Assembly (NCBI GenBank): GCA_019311115.1
Contig: JAFDDB010000007.1
Coordinates: forward strand, 1 to 59,995
Length of the DNA: 59,995 nucleotides
Source: Deltaproteobacteria bacterium
GTDB taxonomy: Bacteria > Myxococcota_A > UBA9160 > SZUA-336
Reading direction: 5' to 3'
The translations under genes were made by a program, and so were the position numbers. Below the pieces are notes generated by a model. The model ran no database searches and had not been told where the DNA came from. It worked only from the letters and a program-made list of their open reading frames with translations. Numbering within the stretch: position 1 is the stretch's first letter; each line of letters opens with the position of its first letter. Shown one piece after another: positions 18,112 through 26,969 of this stretch.

Positions 18112-19250
18112 TGGGACACCTGCGGCATGTCGATCAGGGCGCGCAGCTCGTCGAGCTCGGCTTGAACGTCGGGCGGGACGTTCACGCCGCCCGAGCCGGA
18201 GTAGCCAAGCACGGTGTACTCCTCGAGCAGCAGGTAGGCCTCGCGCGCGACCGGCTCGCGCGGGGCCATGCGGATGGCCGTCTTCAGCGCGAACTCGGCC
18301 TCGGACACCCAGTACGAGCGCTGGGTCCAGGCGTCGGTGATGCCGATCAGGTAGAGCGCCTCGGCGGTCTCCGCGCCCGGCTCGGGGTCCGAGTCCAGGT
18401 AGCGGTGCAGCACGCTCGAGGCCGCCAGGTCGTAGATGACGCCGGCGCGGTCGGCGGCGTAGCCGCGGGCCTTCTGTCCGTCGGCGATCAGGATGCGCGC
18501 GCGTCCGACGGTCGGCGCCAGCTGCAGCTGCCCCTGGATCTCGGGAAGCGCCACCAGCCACGCGCGGAGGTTCCGCTGCATGTAGTGGGGCACGTCCGGG
18601 CGCGCCGAGAGCCGCGCAAGCGCGGCTCTCGGGCGCTCGACGTCGCGGCGGACGCGCAGGCTGATGGTCAGGTAGTCGAGCAGGTCGCCGCCCAGGTCGA
18701 ACGTGACCGGCGAGGACTCCGGGTCGGCGAAGAGCACCTCGTAGGAACCGAGCGCCGCGTCGAAGCGGCGCGTCGCCATCTGGAGCCGAGCCCGCTGCCG
18801 CACGGACAGGCCGGCGACCTCGGCGCGCGCGAAGAGCCGGTCGGCCAGCGGCGACTCGCGGTCGCTCGGCAGGCGCGAGTGACACACGATGCAGGTGTTG
18901 GTCATCTGGTGCAGCGCGTAGCGCGCCTCGGGGTACTCGCCGCGCGCGAAGCGCTCGGCGGTGCGCGCGGCGTCCTGGGCCAGCGAGCCGCCCAGGTAGC
19001 GGAAGCCGGCGTCGCGCTTCGTCGCGTGCTTGCCGAGCTCGGCCGCGGCATCGGCGAGCTCGTCCACGGCCGCTCCGATCTCCTCGCGCCGTGCGGGATC
19101 GGCGAAGGTCTCCTCTTCGAGACTCGCGGGCAGGACCCGAACCAGCGGCTCGACGATCCGGTTCATCAGCGCACGCGTCCCGTCCTCTCCGCGGACGGCG
19201 TGCGCCGCAACCACGAGGCAGACCACTGAAACGACCCCGGCAACGCGCAT
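18108..19250 (-). CDS. Exported protein with single CxxCH (cytochrome c-like)
   Basis: Signal-like N-terminus MRVAGVVSVVCLVVAAHAVRG; TNTCIVCHSR heme motif. Confidence 0.7.
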   Translation of the reverse strand: MRVAGVVSVVCLVVAAHAVRGEDGTRALMNRIVEPLVRVLPASLEEETFADPARREEIGAAVDELADAAAELGKHATKRDAGFRYLGGSLAQDAARTAERFARGEYPEARYALHQMTNTCIVCHSRLPSDRESPLADRLFARAEVAGLSVRQRARLQMATRRFDAALGSYEVLFADPESSPVTFDLGGDLLDYLTISLRVRRDVERPRAALARLSARPDVPHYMQRNLRAWLVALPEIQGQLQLAPTVGRARILIADGQKARGYAADRAGVIYDLAASSVLHRYLDSDPEPGAETAEALYLIGITDAWTQRSYWVSEAEFALKTAIRMAPREPVAREAYLLLEEYTVLGYSGSGGVNVPPDVQAELDELRALIDMPQVSQ

Positions 19251-19337
19251 TCTGTCTCCCCCTTCCCCTGTCTTATCGGCGAAGGGTGCAGGCGACCTGT
19301 GATCCCGCAAGTCCCGTCGGCGTGACCGGCGCCCCGA

Positions 19338-19354
19338 TGTGGCGTGTCGCCACA
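19338..19354 (+). promoter_or_regulatory. Putative UAS
   Basis: Perfect inverted repeat TGTGGCG-TGT-CGCCACA, centre 47 nt upstream of -24 GG. Confidence 0.55.
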
Positions 19355-19391
19355 GCCCGGAGCGCGTGGAGCGCACAGAGCACGGCGCGCC

Positions 19392-19407
19392 GGGCACGTC
19401 GCTTGCT
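19392..19407 (+). promoter_or_regulatory. Putative sigma54 promoter (cytochrome c/USP/kinase operon)
   Basis: GGGCACGTCGCTTGCT; GG-N10-GC. Confidence 0.65.
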
Positions 19408-19461
19408 CTTTCCACGTGTTGGCTCTTCAATGGGCACTCTCAATGGATGAAGGGGTGTGAG

Positions 19462-19890
19462 ATGCGCGTGTTCCCGGTCCTCGCGGCCGCCCTGCTGATC
19501 GCCTGCACTTCCGCCGAGCGAGGCGGCGGGTCCGAACCGTCCGCCGGGTCCGCTCCCCCCGCCGAGGTCGGAGGCCAGCTGTTCGGCGCCTACTGCGCCT
19601 CCTGTCACGGCATGGACGCCACTGGGAACGGGCCCGCGGCTGCGAAGCTCGACCCGCGACCCGCCAACCTGACACAGATCGCCCGGCGCAACGGGGGCCG
19701 ATTCGACGCCGAGCAGGTGGCCGCCTACATCGACGGGCGATCCTGGATCGAGTCTCACGGCTCGAGCGAGATGCCGGTCTGGGGCCGGCCGCTCGACGAC
19801 CGCAACGAGAAGATCCTGACCACCGAGACGCTGCTCTCGCCCGTCTCGATCCACGACATCGTCGAGTACCTGCGCACGATCCAGCGCTAG
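19462..19890 (+). CDS. c-type cytochrome lipoprotein
   Basis: Lipobox-like LLIAC; YCASCHGMDATGNGP; SEMPVWG. Confidence 0.85.
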   Translation: MRVFPVLAAALLIACTSAERGGGSEPSAGSAPPAEVGGQLFGAYCASCHGMDATGNGPAAAKLDPRPANLTQIARRNGGRFDAEQVAAYIDGRSWIESHGSSEMPVWGRPLDDRNEKILTTETLLSPVSIHDIVEYLRTIQR

Positions 19891-19903
19891 CACGGAGGAG
19901 AAC

Positions 19904-20323
19904 ATGTTCTCGAAGATCCTGGTGCCGATCGACTTCTCTCCGCACTCGGACCACGCCCTCGAGTGGGCGATCGGACTCGCCAAGAACTCGGGCGGCTCAC
20001 TCGAACTGGTCCACGCGATCCACATGCCGCACGACATCCAGATGACGGGCGAGTGGTGGGCGACGCTACGCGCGCGCGCGGTCGAGCGTTTGGACGTGTG
20101 CATCGACGAGGCCGATCGGGCGGGGGTCCCGTGCCAGGCGCACCTGCTCGACGAGCCTCCGGCCGAGGCGATCCTGAAGGCGGCCGAGTCCTCGCACGCC
20201 GACCTGATCGTGATGGGAAGCCACGGGCGCGGAGCCATCGGGCACCTGCTGCTCGGCGGCGTGGCCTCGAAAGTGCTCCGCCTGTCCGAGATTCCGGTGC
20301 TGACGCTCCGGAAGGAATCCTGA
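19904..20323 (+). CDS. Universal stress protein (UspA family)
   Basis: KILVPIDFSPHSDHALEWA...DLIVMGSHGRGAIGHLLLGGVASKVL. Confidence 0.93.
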   Translation: MFSKILVPIDFSPHSDHALEWAIGLAKNSGGSLELVHAIHMPHDIQMTGEWWATLRARAVERLDVCIDEADRAGVPCQAHLLDEPPAEAILKAAESSHADLIVMGSHGRGAIGHLLLGGVASKVLRLSEIPVLTLRKES

Positions 20324-20330
20324 CCGGGGG

Positions 20331-22007
20331 TTGCCGGAAGGCTCCGCGCTGCGGGAGGCTGTCGCCGTGAAGCCGCCGGCCGACCCCATCGACCGCTCCT
20401 GGCCCGAGGCGCTCGGGCGCGCCGAGGCCTACCCGCACGATCCCGATGCAGGAACAGGGATCGAGCGGATCCAGACCCACCTGTCCTGGGTCTACCTGAC
20501 GGCGGAGCGCGTCTACAAGTTCCGCAAGGACGTGGACGTGGGCTTCGTGGACTTCAGCACGCGGGCGTCCCGCCGCCGCGACTGCCTGGACGAGGTGCGG
20601 CTGAACCGCCGGCTGGCGCCCGACGTGTACCTGGGAGTGGCCGAGGCGCGGATCGTCGACGGTGCGCTGCGCGTCGGCGAGGTGGGCGAAGAGTTCTCGG
20701 GCCCCGAAGGCGAGGACGCGGAGCCCTGCGTCGTCATGCGGCGCCTGCCCGATGGCCGCGACGCCCTGAGCCTGCTGGACCGCGGCGACCTGACGCCCGG
20801 ACAGATCGACGTGCTCGCGGCGCGGATCGCGCGGTTCCACGGCGAGCACGCGCTCGTGCAGGCCATCGACGACGAAGCCTGGGCGCGGCGGATCTGCGGC
20901 CCGGTGCACGACAACTTCGAGGCGCTGTCGGCCTTTCCCGAGGCGATCGTGCCGCGCGCCGCGCTCGCCCGCATGCAGCGGCGCAACGCCGCGTTCGAGC
21001 AGACACGGCTGCCGAGACTGCTCTCGCGCGTGCGATCGGGACACGCCGTCGACGGACACGGAGACCTGCACCTGCAGCACGTCTGGTACGAGGCCGGCTC
21101 TGCGGAGCCCCGGATCATCGACTGTCTCGAGTTCGACGAAGAGCTGCGCCAGTTCGACACCGCCTGCGACGTGGCCTTCCTGGCCATGGACCTGCGCTAC
21201 CGGGGACGCGCCGGCTGGGCCGAGCGCCTGCTGCGCCGCTACGCCCGGGACGCGGACGACTTCGGGCTCTACGCGGTGGTCGACTACTACGCGGCATACC
21301 GCGCCGCGGTCCGCGCCAAGGTGGCGGCCATCGCGTCACAGGACGAGCGCGTGTCGCGCCAGCAGCGCGCGGCCTCCGGACCGAGCGCGCGCCGGCACGT
21401 ACTGCTGGCCGACCGCCTGCTCGAAGCGCGCGCACCCGGCCCGCTGATCGCCGTGTGCGGGATCGTGGGCGCGGGCAAGACCACCGTCGCGGAGCTGATC
21501 GCCGACGAGCTTCGCGGAGCGGTCGTCTGCGCGGATCGGGTGCGAAAGCGCAGCGCCGGGCTCGATCCGCTGGCGAGCGCGCGGGCCGCGCCAGACGCCG
21601 GCCTCTACACGCCCGACCAGCGCGCGCGCACGTACACGGCGCTGCTCGAGCGCGCGCGGGACGTCGTCGGCTCGGGGCGCGTGGCGGTGCTCGACGCCAC
21701 ATTCAGCGAGACCGCGGAGCGCGACCGCTGCCGGGCCTGGGCCCGTGAGCACGGCGTGACCGCACTGCTGGTACAGGTGGAGTGCGACCGTGCGGTTGCG
21801 CTGCGGCGGCTCGAGGCGCGCCGCACACGCGGAGGCGATGCCTCGGACGCCGGGCCCGAGCTGCATGCGCGCAGTGCCGAGCGCTTCGAGAAGCCGACCG
21901 AGTGGCCCGGGGAACTCCACATGCGCGTGGACACGTCGCGGCGCGGTTGGCGCCGTGACGCGCGAGCGGCCGTGCGGCGGCTCGCCGCCGGCAAGGGATC
22001 CGCGTGA
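20331..22007 (+). CDS. Bifunctional aminoglycoside-phosphotransferase-like/ATP-binding (AAA_33) protein
   Basis: VDGHGDLHLQHVW (APH loop) plus CGIVGAGKTTVAELIADEL Walker A. Confidence 0.85.
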   Translation: MPEGSALREAVAVKPPADPIDRSWPEALGRAEAYPHDPDAGTGIERIQTHLSWVYLTAERVYKFRKDVDVGFVDFSTRASRRRDCLDEVRLNRRLAPDVYLGVAEARIVDGALRVGEVGEEFSGPEGEDAEPCVVMRRLPDGRDALSLLDRGDLTPGQIDVLAARIARFHGEHALVQAIDDEAWARRICGPVHDNFEALSAFPEAIVPRAALARMQRRNAAFEQTRLPRLLSRVRSGHAVDGHGDLHLQHVWYEAGSAEPRIIDCLEFDEELRQFDTACDVAFLAMDLRYRGRAGWAERLLRRYARDADDFGLYAVVDYYAAYRAAVRAKVAAIASQDERVSRQQRAASGPSARRHVLLADRLLEARAPGPLIAVCGIVGAGKTTVAELIADELRGAVVCADRVRKRSAGLDPLASARAAPDAGLYTPDQRARTYTALLERARDVVGSGRVAVLDATFSETAERDRCRAWAREHGVTALLVQVECDRAVALRRLEARRTRGGDASDAGPELHARSAERFEKPTEWPGELHMRVDTSRRGWRRDARAAVRRLAAGKGSA

Positions 22008-23233
22008 GCGAGCCCCCTTCGCTCCGGCGCAGCCTGAACCTCCCCCTGCTCGTCCTGTACGGACTGGGCACGACGGTCGGAGCGGGCATCTACGCGCTGC
22101 TCGGCGAGGTAGCGAACCGGTCGGGCATGTACGCGCCGGTGTCGTTCGCGGTGGCGGCGGGAATGGCCGCGGCCACCGCGTTCTCGTTCGCGGAGCTGTC
22201 GTCGCGCTTCCCGCGCAGTGCCGGCGAGGCCGTCTACGTGCGCGAGGGCCTCGGAACGCGCGTGCTGCCGATCGCGGTCGGTGTGCTCGTCGTGCTCTCG
22301 GGGAGCGTGTCGTCGGCCACGATCGCGAACGGCTTCGTCGGCTACCTGGGCGAGCTGGTCGAGGTCCCGCGCGAGGTGGCCATCCTCGGACTGCTGCTCG
22401 CGCTCGGCGGGATCGCCGCCTGGGGCATCCGCGCTTCGGTCGTGACGGCGGCGGTGGTCACGCTGCTCGAGGTCGCGGGCCTGCTCGCCGTACTCTGGGT
22501 GTGCCGCGACGGGTTCTCGACGCTTCCCGAGCGCTGGGTGGAGCTCGTCCCGGGGTTCGAGCTCGGCGCCTGGCAGGGGATCTTCGCGGCCTCGTTCCTG
22601 GCCTTCTACGCGTTCCTGGGCTTCGAGGACATGGTGAACGTGGCCGAGGAGGTCCGCGACGCCCCGCGCACGCTGCCGGTCGCGATCATCGCGACGCTGC
22701 TGCTGACGACCGTCCTGTACATGGGGATCGCGACGGCGGCGGTGCTGAGCCTGCCCCCGCAGGACCTGGCCCGAAGCGCGGCTCCGCTCGCCACGCTCTG
22801 GCAGCGGGCCACCGGAGGATCGGGCGCCCTGATCGGCTCGATCGGCGTGCTCGCCATGCTGAACGGAGCGCTGATCCAACTGATCATGGCCTCGCGCGTG
22901 CTGTACGGGCTGGCGGACCAGGGAGAGCTGCCGCGGAGCCTTGCCCGGATCCACCCCCGCACGCGAACCCCGGTGATCGCGACCGCGGCGGTGACGGTGG
23001 TCGTCTGCGCGCTCGCCATCGGCTTTCGCCTGGCGTTCCTGGCGGGGATCACGTCGCTGCTCACGCTGATGGTCTTCGCGCTGGTGAACCTGTCGCTCTG
23101 GCGCGTGAAGCTCCGCGACCCGGATCCGGGGGCCGGCGTGCGGACGTACCCGATCTGGGTGCCGGTGACGGGCTTCGTGGTGAGCGCGGGATTCCTGGCG
23201 ATCGAAGCCTCGCGGCAGCTCTTCGGCGGGTAG
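22004..23233 (+). CDS. APC-family amino acid permease
   Basis: GLGTTVGAGIYALLGEVA, many TM helices; ATGA-type overlap with the kinase gene. Confidence 0.88.
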   Translation: MSEPPSLRRSLNLPLLVLYGLGTTVGAGIYALLGEVANRSGMYAPVSFAVAAGMAAATAFSFAELSSRFPRSAGEAVYVREGLGTRVLPIAVGVLVVLSGSVSSATIANGFVGYLGELVEVPREVAILGLLLALGGIAAWGIRASVVTAAVVTLLEVAGLLAVLWVCRDGFSTLPERWVELVPGFELGAWQGIFAASFLAFYAFLGFEDMVNVAEEVRDAPRTLPVAIIATLLLTTVLYMGIATAAVLSLPPQDLARSAAPLATLWQRATGGSGALIGSIGVLAMLNGALIQLIMASRVLYGLADQGELPRSLARIHPRTRTPVIATAAVTVVVCALAIGFRLAFLAGITSLLTLMVFALVNLSLWRVKLRDPDPGAGVRTYPIWVPVTGFVVSAGFLAIEASRQLFGG

Positions 23234-23237
23234 CCGG

Positions 23238-23265
23238 TTGACGGCGCGCCGACGGCGCGAATAAT
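23238..23265 (+). promoter_or_regulatory. Putative sigma70 promoter giving a near-leaderless mRNA
   Basis: TTGACG-N16-AATAAT ending 9 nt before ATG 23275; no SD visible. Confidence 0.45.
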
Positions 23266-23274
23266 GAGCCCCCG

Positions 23275-24540
23275 ATGGCCTTCTCCGATGACATGGCAAG
23301 CCGCCTCGGCTACCTCGACCTGACCGACGATGACCGGGACGCTCTCCGCGGCCTACGGCCGCTGCTCGAGGAGCACGCGGAGTCGTTCGTCGCGGCGTTC
23401 TACCGCCACCTGCTCTCGTTCGAGGCCACGCGCGTGTTCCTCTTGGATCCACAGGTCAAGGACCGGCTGCTCGACAAGCAGCGCGAGTACCTGCTGAGCC
23501 TGGGCGACGCCAGCTTCGATGACGACTACGTCGACGGGCGCATCAAGATCGGTGAGGCGCACGAGCGCGTCGGCCTCGAGCCGCGCTGGTACCTGGGCGC
23601 GTACGCGCTCTACCTGCGCCTGCTCACACCGATCGTCATCGAGCACTACGCGCAGCGTCCGGGCGCCGCCGAAGGCACGTTGAACGCGCTGATCAAGGTC
23701 CTGATGCTCGACGCGCAGATAGCGATGGAAGCGTACATCCGGAGCCGGCAGCAGCAGCTCGAGTTCCTGACGCAGGAGCTCGCCGAGTCGAGCCGCCAGC
23801 TCGGCCGGGCGCACGAAGAGCAGAGCCTGGCGCTGCGCGCGACCACGCAGCGCGCCGTCGCCGCCGAGCGCCTGGCGTCGATCGGCACGCTCGTGGCCGG
23901 ACTCGCGCACGAGATCGGGACGCCCATGGGCGTGATCCAGGGCCACGCCGAGATGCTGGAGTCGTCGGTCCCCGTCTCGGACGAGCGCGGACGCTGGCGG
24001 CTGCGCACGATCCGCGACCAGATCGAGCGCATCTCGGGGATCATCCAGACGCTGCTCAACATCGCCCGGCCCCGTGAGCCCGAGCACGCGCCGGTCGAGC
24101 TACGCGAGACGGTGTCGGGGTGCCTGGAGTTCCTGGCCGAGAAGCTGCGCCGCCGCGGGATCGAGGTCTGCACCGACATGCCCTTCGCCGCGACCCTGGA
24201 CGGCGACCGGCAGAAGCTGCAGCAGGTCTTCCTGAACCTGTTCCTGAACGCCGCCGACGCCATGCCCGAGGGCGGCAAGCTCAGCGTAAGCATGGTGGCG
24301 GCCGGGGCGGACGGAGAGATCGAGATCCACATCTCCGACACGGGCCACGGGATCCCCGAGGCCTCGCTGACCCGCATCTTCGAGCCCTTCTACAGCACGA
24401 AGCCGGCGGGCCAGGGCAGCGGGCTCGGGCTGATGGTCGCCCAGGACATCGTGCACGAGCACGGCGGCTCGATCCGGGCCCACAGCGACCCGGACCAGGG
24501 GACCGAGTTCGTACTCCAGGTCCCCGCGCGCCGGGAGTAG
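23275..24540 (+). CDS. Globin-coupled (protoglobin-domain) sensor histidine kinase
   Basis: IKIGEAHERVGLEPRWYLGAYALY (proximal-His motif of globin-coupled sensors), LAHEIGTPMGVIQGH (HisKA), SDTGHGIPEA...GSGLGLMVAQDI (HATPase). Confidence 0.88.
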   Translation: MAFSDDMASRLGYLDLTDDDRDALRGLRPLLEEHAESFVAAFYRHLLSFEATRVFLLDPQVKDRLLDKQREYLLSLGDASFDDDYVDGRIKIGEAHERVGLEPRWYLGAYALYLRLLTPIVIEHYAQRPGAAEGTLNALIKVLMLDAQIAMEAYIRSRQQQLEFLTQELAESSRQLGRAHEEQSLALRATTQRAVAAERLASIGTLVAGLAHEIGTPMGVIQGHAEMLESSVPVSDERGRWRLRTIRDQIERISGIIQTLLNIARPREPEHAPVELRETVSGCLEFLAEKLRRRGIEVCTDMPFAATLDGDRQKLQQVFLNLFLNAADAMPEGGKLSVSMVAAGADGEIEIHISDTGHGIPEASLTRIFEPFYSTKPAGQGSGLGLMVAQDIVHEHGGSIRAHSDPDQGTEFVLQVPARRE

Positions 24541-24665
24541 CCGACCCGCTGCGGGCGTGAAGTCTGGCCCCAGGGTTGTGCCAAATCACCACATAGGGCC
24601 ATAATAGCTCACATGAAAGGCATGACGCCTCGCCTGCTGCGCTCCTGCGGCCCGGTGGACGAGGC

Positions 24666-26069
24666 ATGAGTCCTGCTATGGAGCACCCCATGGCCATCCC
24701 ACACTCCGTGCTCGTAGTCGACGATGACGCGCCCATGCGCGAAATGCTGGTCTCGCTCCTCGATGAGGAGGGCATAGAGAGCACTACCGCCAACGGCGCC
24801 GAGCAGGCGCTCGAGCTGCTCGGCGAGCGGGACTTCGAGGTCATCCTCTCCGACATCCGCATGCCCGGGAAGGACGGCGTCGAGTTCACCGGCGAGCTGC
24901 GCGAGCTGCGGCCGCTCACGCCCGTGATCCTGATGACGGCGTTCGGGAGCATCGACTCGGCGGTCGACGCGATGCGCGCCGGCGCCTTCGACTACATCAC
25001 CAAGCCCTTCCGGCGCGACGTGATCCTGGCCAGCCTGGAGCGCGCCTTCGAGCGGCGGGTGCTCGAGGACGAGAACCGCCGGCTGCGCCGCGCGGTCGAC
25101 CGTTCGACCTCGTTCGGTGACCTGATCGGGGCGAGTCCCGCCATGCACGAGCTCTTCGCGCTGATCCGCAAGGTCTCGAGCAACCGCAGCAGCGTGCTGA
25201 TCACGGGAGAGAGCGGGACGGGCAAGGACGTGGTCGCGCGCACGCTGCACTTCACCGGCGCGCGCGCGGACCAGCCGTTCGTGCCCATCAACTGCACCGC
25301 GATGCCCGAGGGTCTGCTCGAGAGCGAGCTCTTCGGTCACGTGCGCGGCGCGTTCACCGGCGCGCACACCGCGAAGAAGGGACTCTTTGAGGAGGCCGCC
25401 GGCGGCACGCTGTTCCTGGACGAGATCGGCGACATGCCGATCGGCCTGCAGGGCAAGCTCCTGCGCGTGGTCCAGGACGGCGAGGTCCGCCCCGTGGGCA
25501 GCAACCGCTCGGTGAAGGTAGACGTCCGCGTGATCACGGCGACGAACCGCGACCTGAAGGCCGAGGTCGACGCCGGCCGCTTCCGCAAGGACCTGTACTA
25601 CCGTCTCAACGTGATCCCGATCCACATGCCGCCGCTCCGCGAGCGGCCCGAGGACATCCCACTGCTCGCCGAAGCCTTCGTGCGCAAGCACTCGGGCAGT
25701 GACGCGCGCGGGATCTCGCGCAGCGCGCTCGACCGGCTGACGCGCTGCGAGTGGGAAGGGAACGCGCGCGAGCTCGAGAACACGATCGAGCGCTCGCTGG
25801 CGCTGTCGTCGGTGCGCGAGCTGCACGCCGAGGACCTGTCCCTGCCGGACGACGGGCTGGCCTGCGACCGCCGTCCCGAGGACAGCCTGCTCGGCATGTC
25901 GGTAGACCGGCGGCTGACGCTGCGCGAGCTGGGAGACCTGTATATCGAACGCATCCTGGAGCTCTGCGACGGCAACAAGGTGCAGGCGGCGAAGATCCTG
26001 GGGATCAACCGCCGGACGTTGTACCGCCGCGGAGAGCACGCCGACCCGACGGCCGCACAGGCGGGCTGA
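24666..26069 (+). CDS. Sigma54-dependent (NtrC-family) response regulator
   Basis: REC domain ([12 protein letters not shown]...[11 protein letters not shown]), [14 protein letters not shown] motif, C-terminal Fis-type HTH. Confidence 0.95.
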   Translation: MSPAMEHPMAIPHSVLVVDDDAPMREMLVSLLDEEGIESTTANGAEQALELLGERDFEVILSDIRMPGKDGVEFTGELRELRPLTPVILMTAFGSIDSAVDAMRAGAFDYITKPFRRDVILASLERAFERRVLEDENRRLRRAVDRSTSFGDLIGASPAMHELFALIRKVSSNRSSVLITGESGTGKDVVARTLHFTGARADQPFVPINCTAMPEGLLESELFGHVRGAFTGAHTAKKGLFEEAAGGTLFLDEIGDMPIGLQGKLLRVVQDGEVRPVGSNRSVKVDVRVITATNRDLKAEVDAGRFRKDLYYRLNVIPIHMPPLRERPEDIPLLAEAFVRKHSGSDARGISRSALDRLTRCEWEGNARELENTIERSLALSSVRELHAEDLSLPDDGLACDRRPEDSLLGMSVDRRLTLRELGDLYIERILELCDGNKVQAAKILGINRRTLYRRGEHADPTAAQAG

Positions 26070-26081
26070 AAGAAGGGAACC

Positions 26082-26969
26082 ATGAAACAGATTCTGGTCG
26101 CGACCGACTTCTCCGCGCACGCCGAGCGCGCCCTCGAGTACGCTCTTGCGCTGGCCAAGCTCTTCGACGCGAAGCTCGAGCTGATGACGTCGGCCTGGGT
26201 TCCGCCGATCGTGACTTCGGATCCCGTTCCGCTCAGCATCGGCGGCGTGACCGTCCCCGCGGGCTTCCTGCAGGCCGCCCGCGAGCAGGCTGCCGCGCGT
26301 CTCGACGCAGCGGCCGCTCCGCTGCGCGAGGCCGGGATCGACGTCACGTGTACGGTAATGCTCGAGGAGCCGTCCTCGGCCATCTGCGCGCACGCCGAGG
26401 AGATCCACGCGGACCTGCTCGCGCTCGGAACGCGCGGGCTGTCGGGCCTGAAGCACGTGTTGATCGGCAGCGTCGCCGAGCGCACCGCGCGGAACGCCCC
26501 CTGCCCGGTGTTGACCGCACACTCGGACTCGCCGCCTGCCGGCGCGTTTCAAAAGCTGCTGGTCCCGACGGATTTCTCGGACACCGCCCAGGGCGCGCTC
26601 CGCTTCGCACAGGCGATCGCCGCCAAGAGCGGCGGCACGCTGCTGCTCCAGCACGCGAGCCACATCCCGATCAGCCTCGAGACCGACGCATTCCGGCTCG
26701 ACGCTCCGGTGTTCGAGGGGCTCGAGCGAGAGGCCCAGCGCAAGCTGGCCGAGGTCGAGAAAGGCCTCGACGTGGCGACCGAAAGCTTCGTCACGCGCGG
26801 GATCCCCGACGTCGAGATCGTCGAGCAGGCGCGGGAGCAGGGCGCCGACCTGATCGTGATGGGAACGCGCGGCCGCACCGGCCTGGCCCACCTGCTGCTG
26901 GGCAGCACCGCGGAGCGCGTGATCCGCCGCGCCACCGCGCCGGTCATCTCGGTCGGCAGGCACGGCTGA
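26082..26969 (+). CDS. Tandem-domain universal stress protein
   Basis: Two UspA repeats (ILVATDFSAHAERALEYA; LLVPTDFSDTAQGALRFA...VMGTRGRTGLAHLLLGSTAERV). Confidence 0.93.
   Translation: MKQILVATDFSAHAERALEYALALAKLFDAKLELMTSAWVPPIVTSDPVPLSIGGVTVPAGFLQAAREQAAARLDAAAAPLREAGIDVTCTVMLEEPSSAICAHAEEIHADLLALGTRGLSGLKHVLIGSVAERTARNAPCPVLTAHSDSPPAGAFQKLLVPTDFSDTAQGALRFAQAIAAKSGGTLLLQHASHIPISLETDAFRLDAPVFEGLEREAQRKLAEVEKGLDVATESFVTRGIPDVEIVEQAREQGADLIVMGTRGRTGLAHLLLGSTAERVIRRATAPVISVGRHG

Noticed and set aside
21605-23452. 615-aa minus-strand ORF over the permease gene
   Set aside because: No domain signal; opposite frame encodes a clear APC permease.
24566-24581. Possible sigma54 promoter TGGCCCCAGGGTTGTG upstream of the response regulator
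   Set aside because: Lacks the invariant -12 GC (GT instead); a TTGTGC-N18-CATAAT sigma70-like promoter nearby is more plausible.
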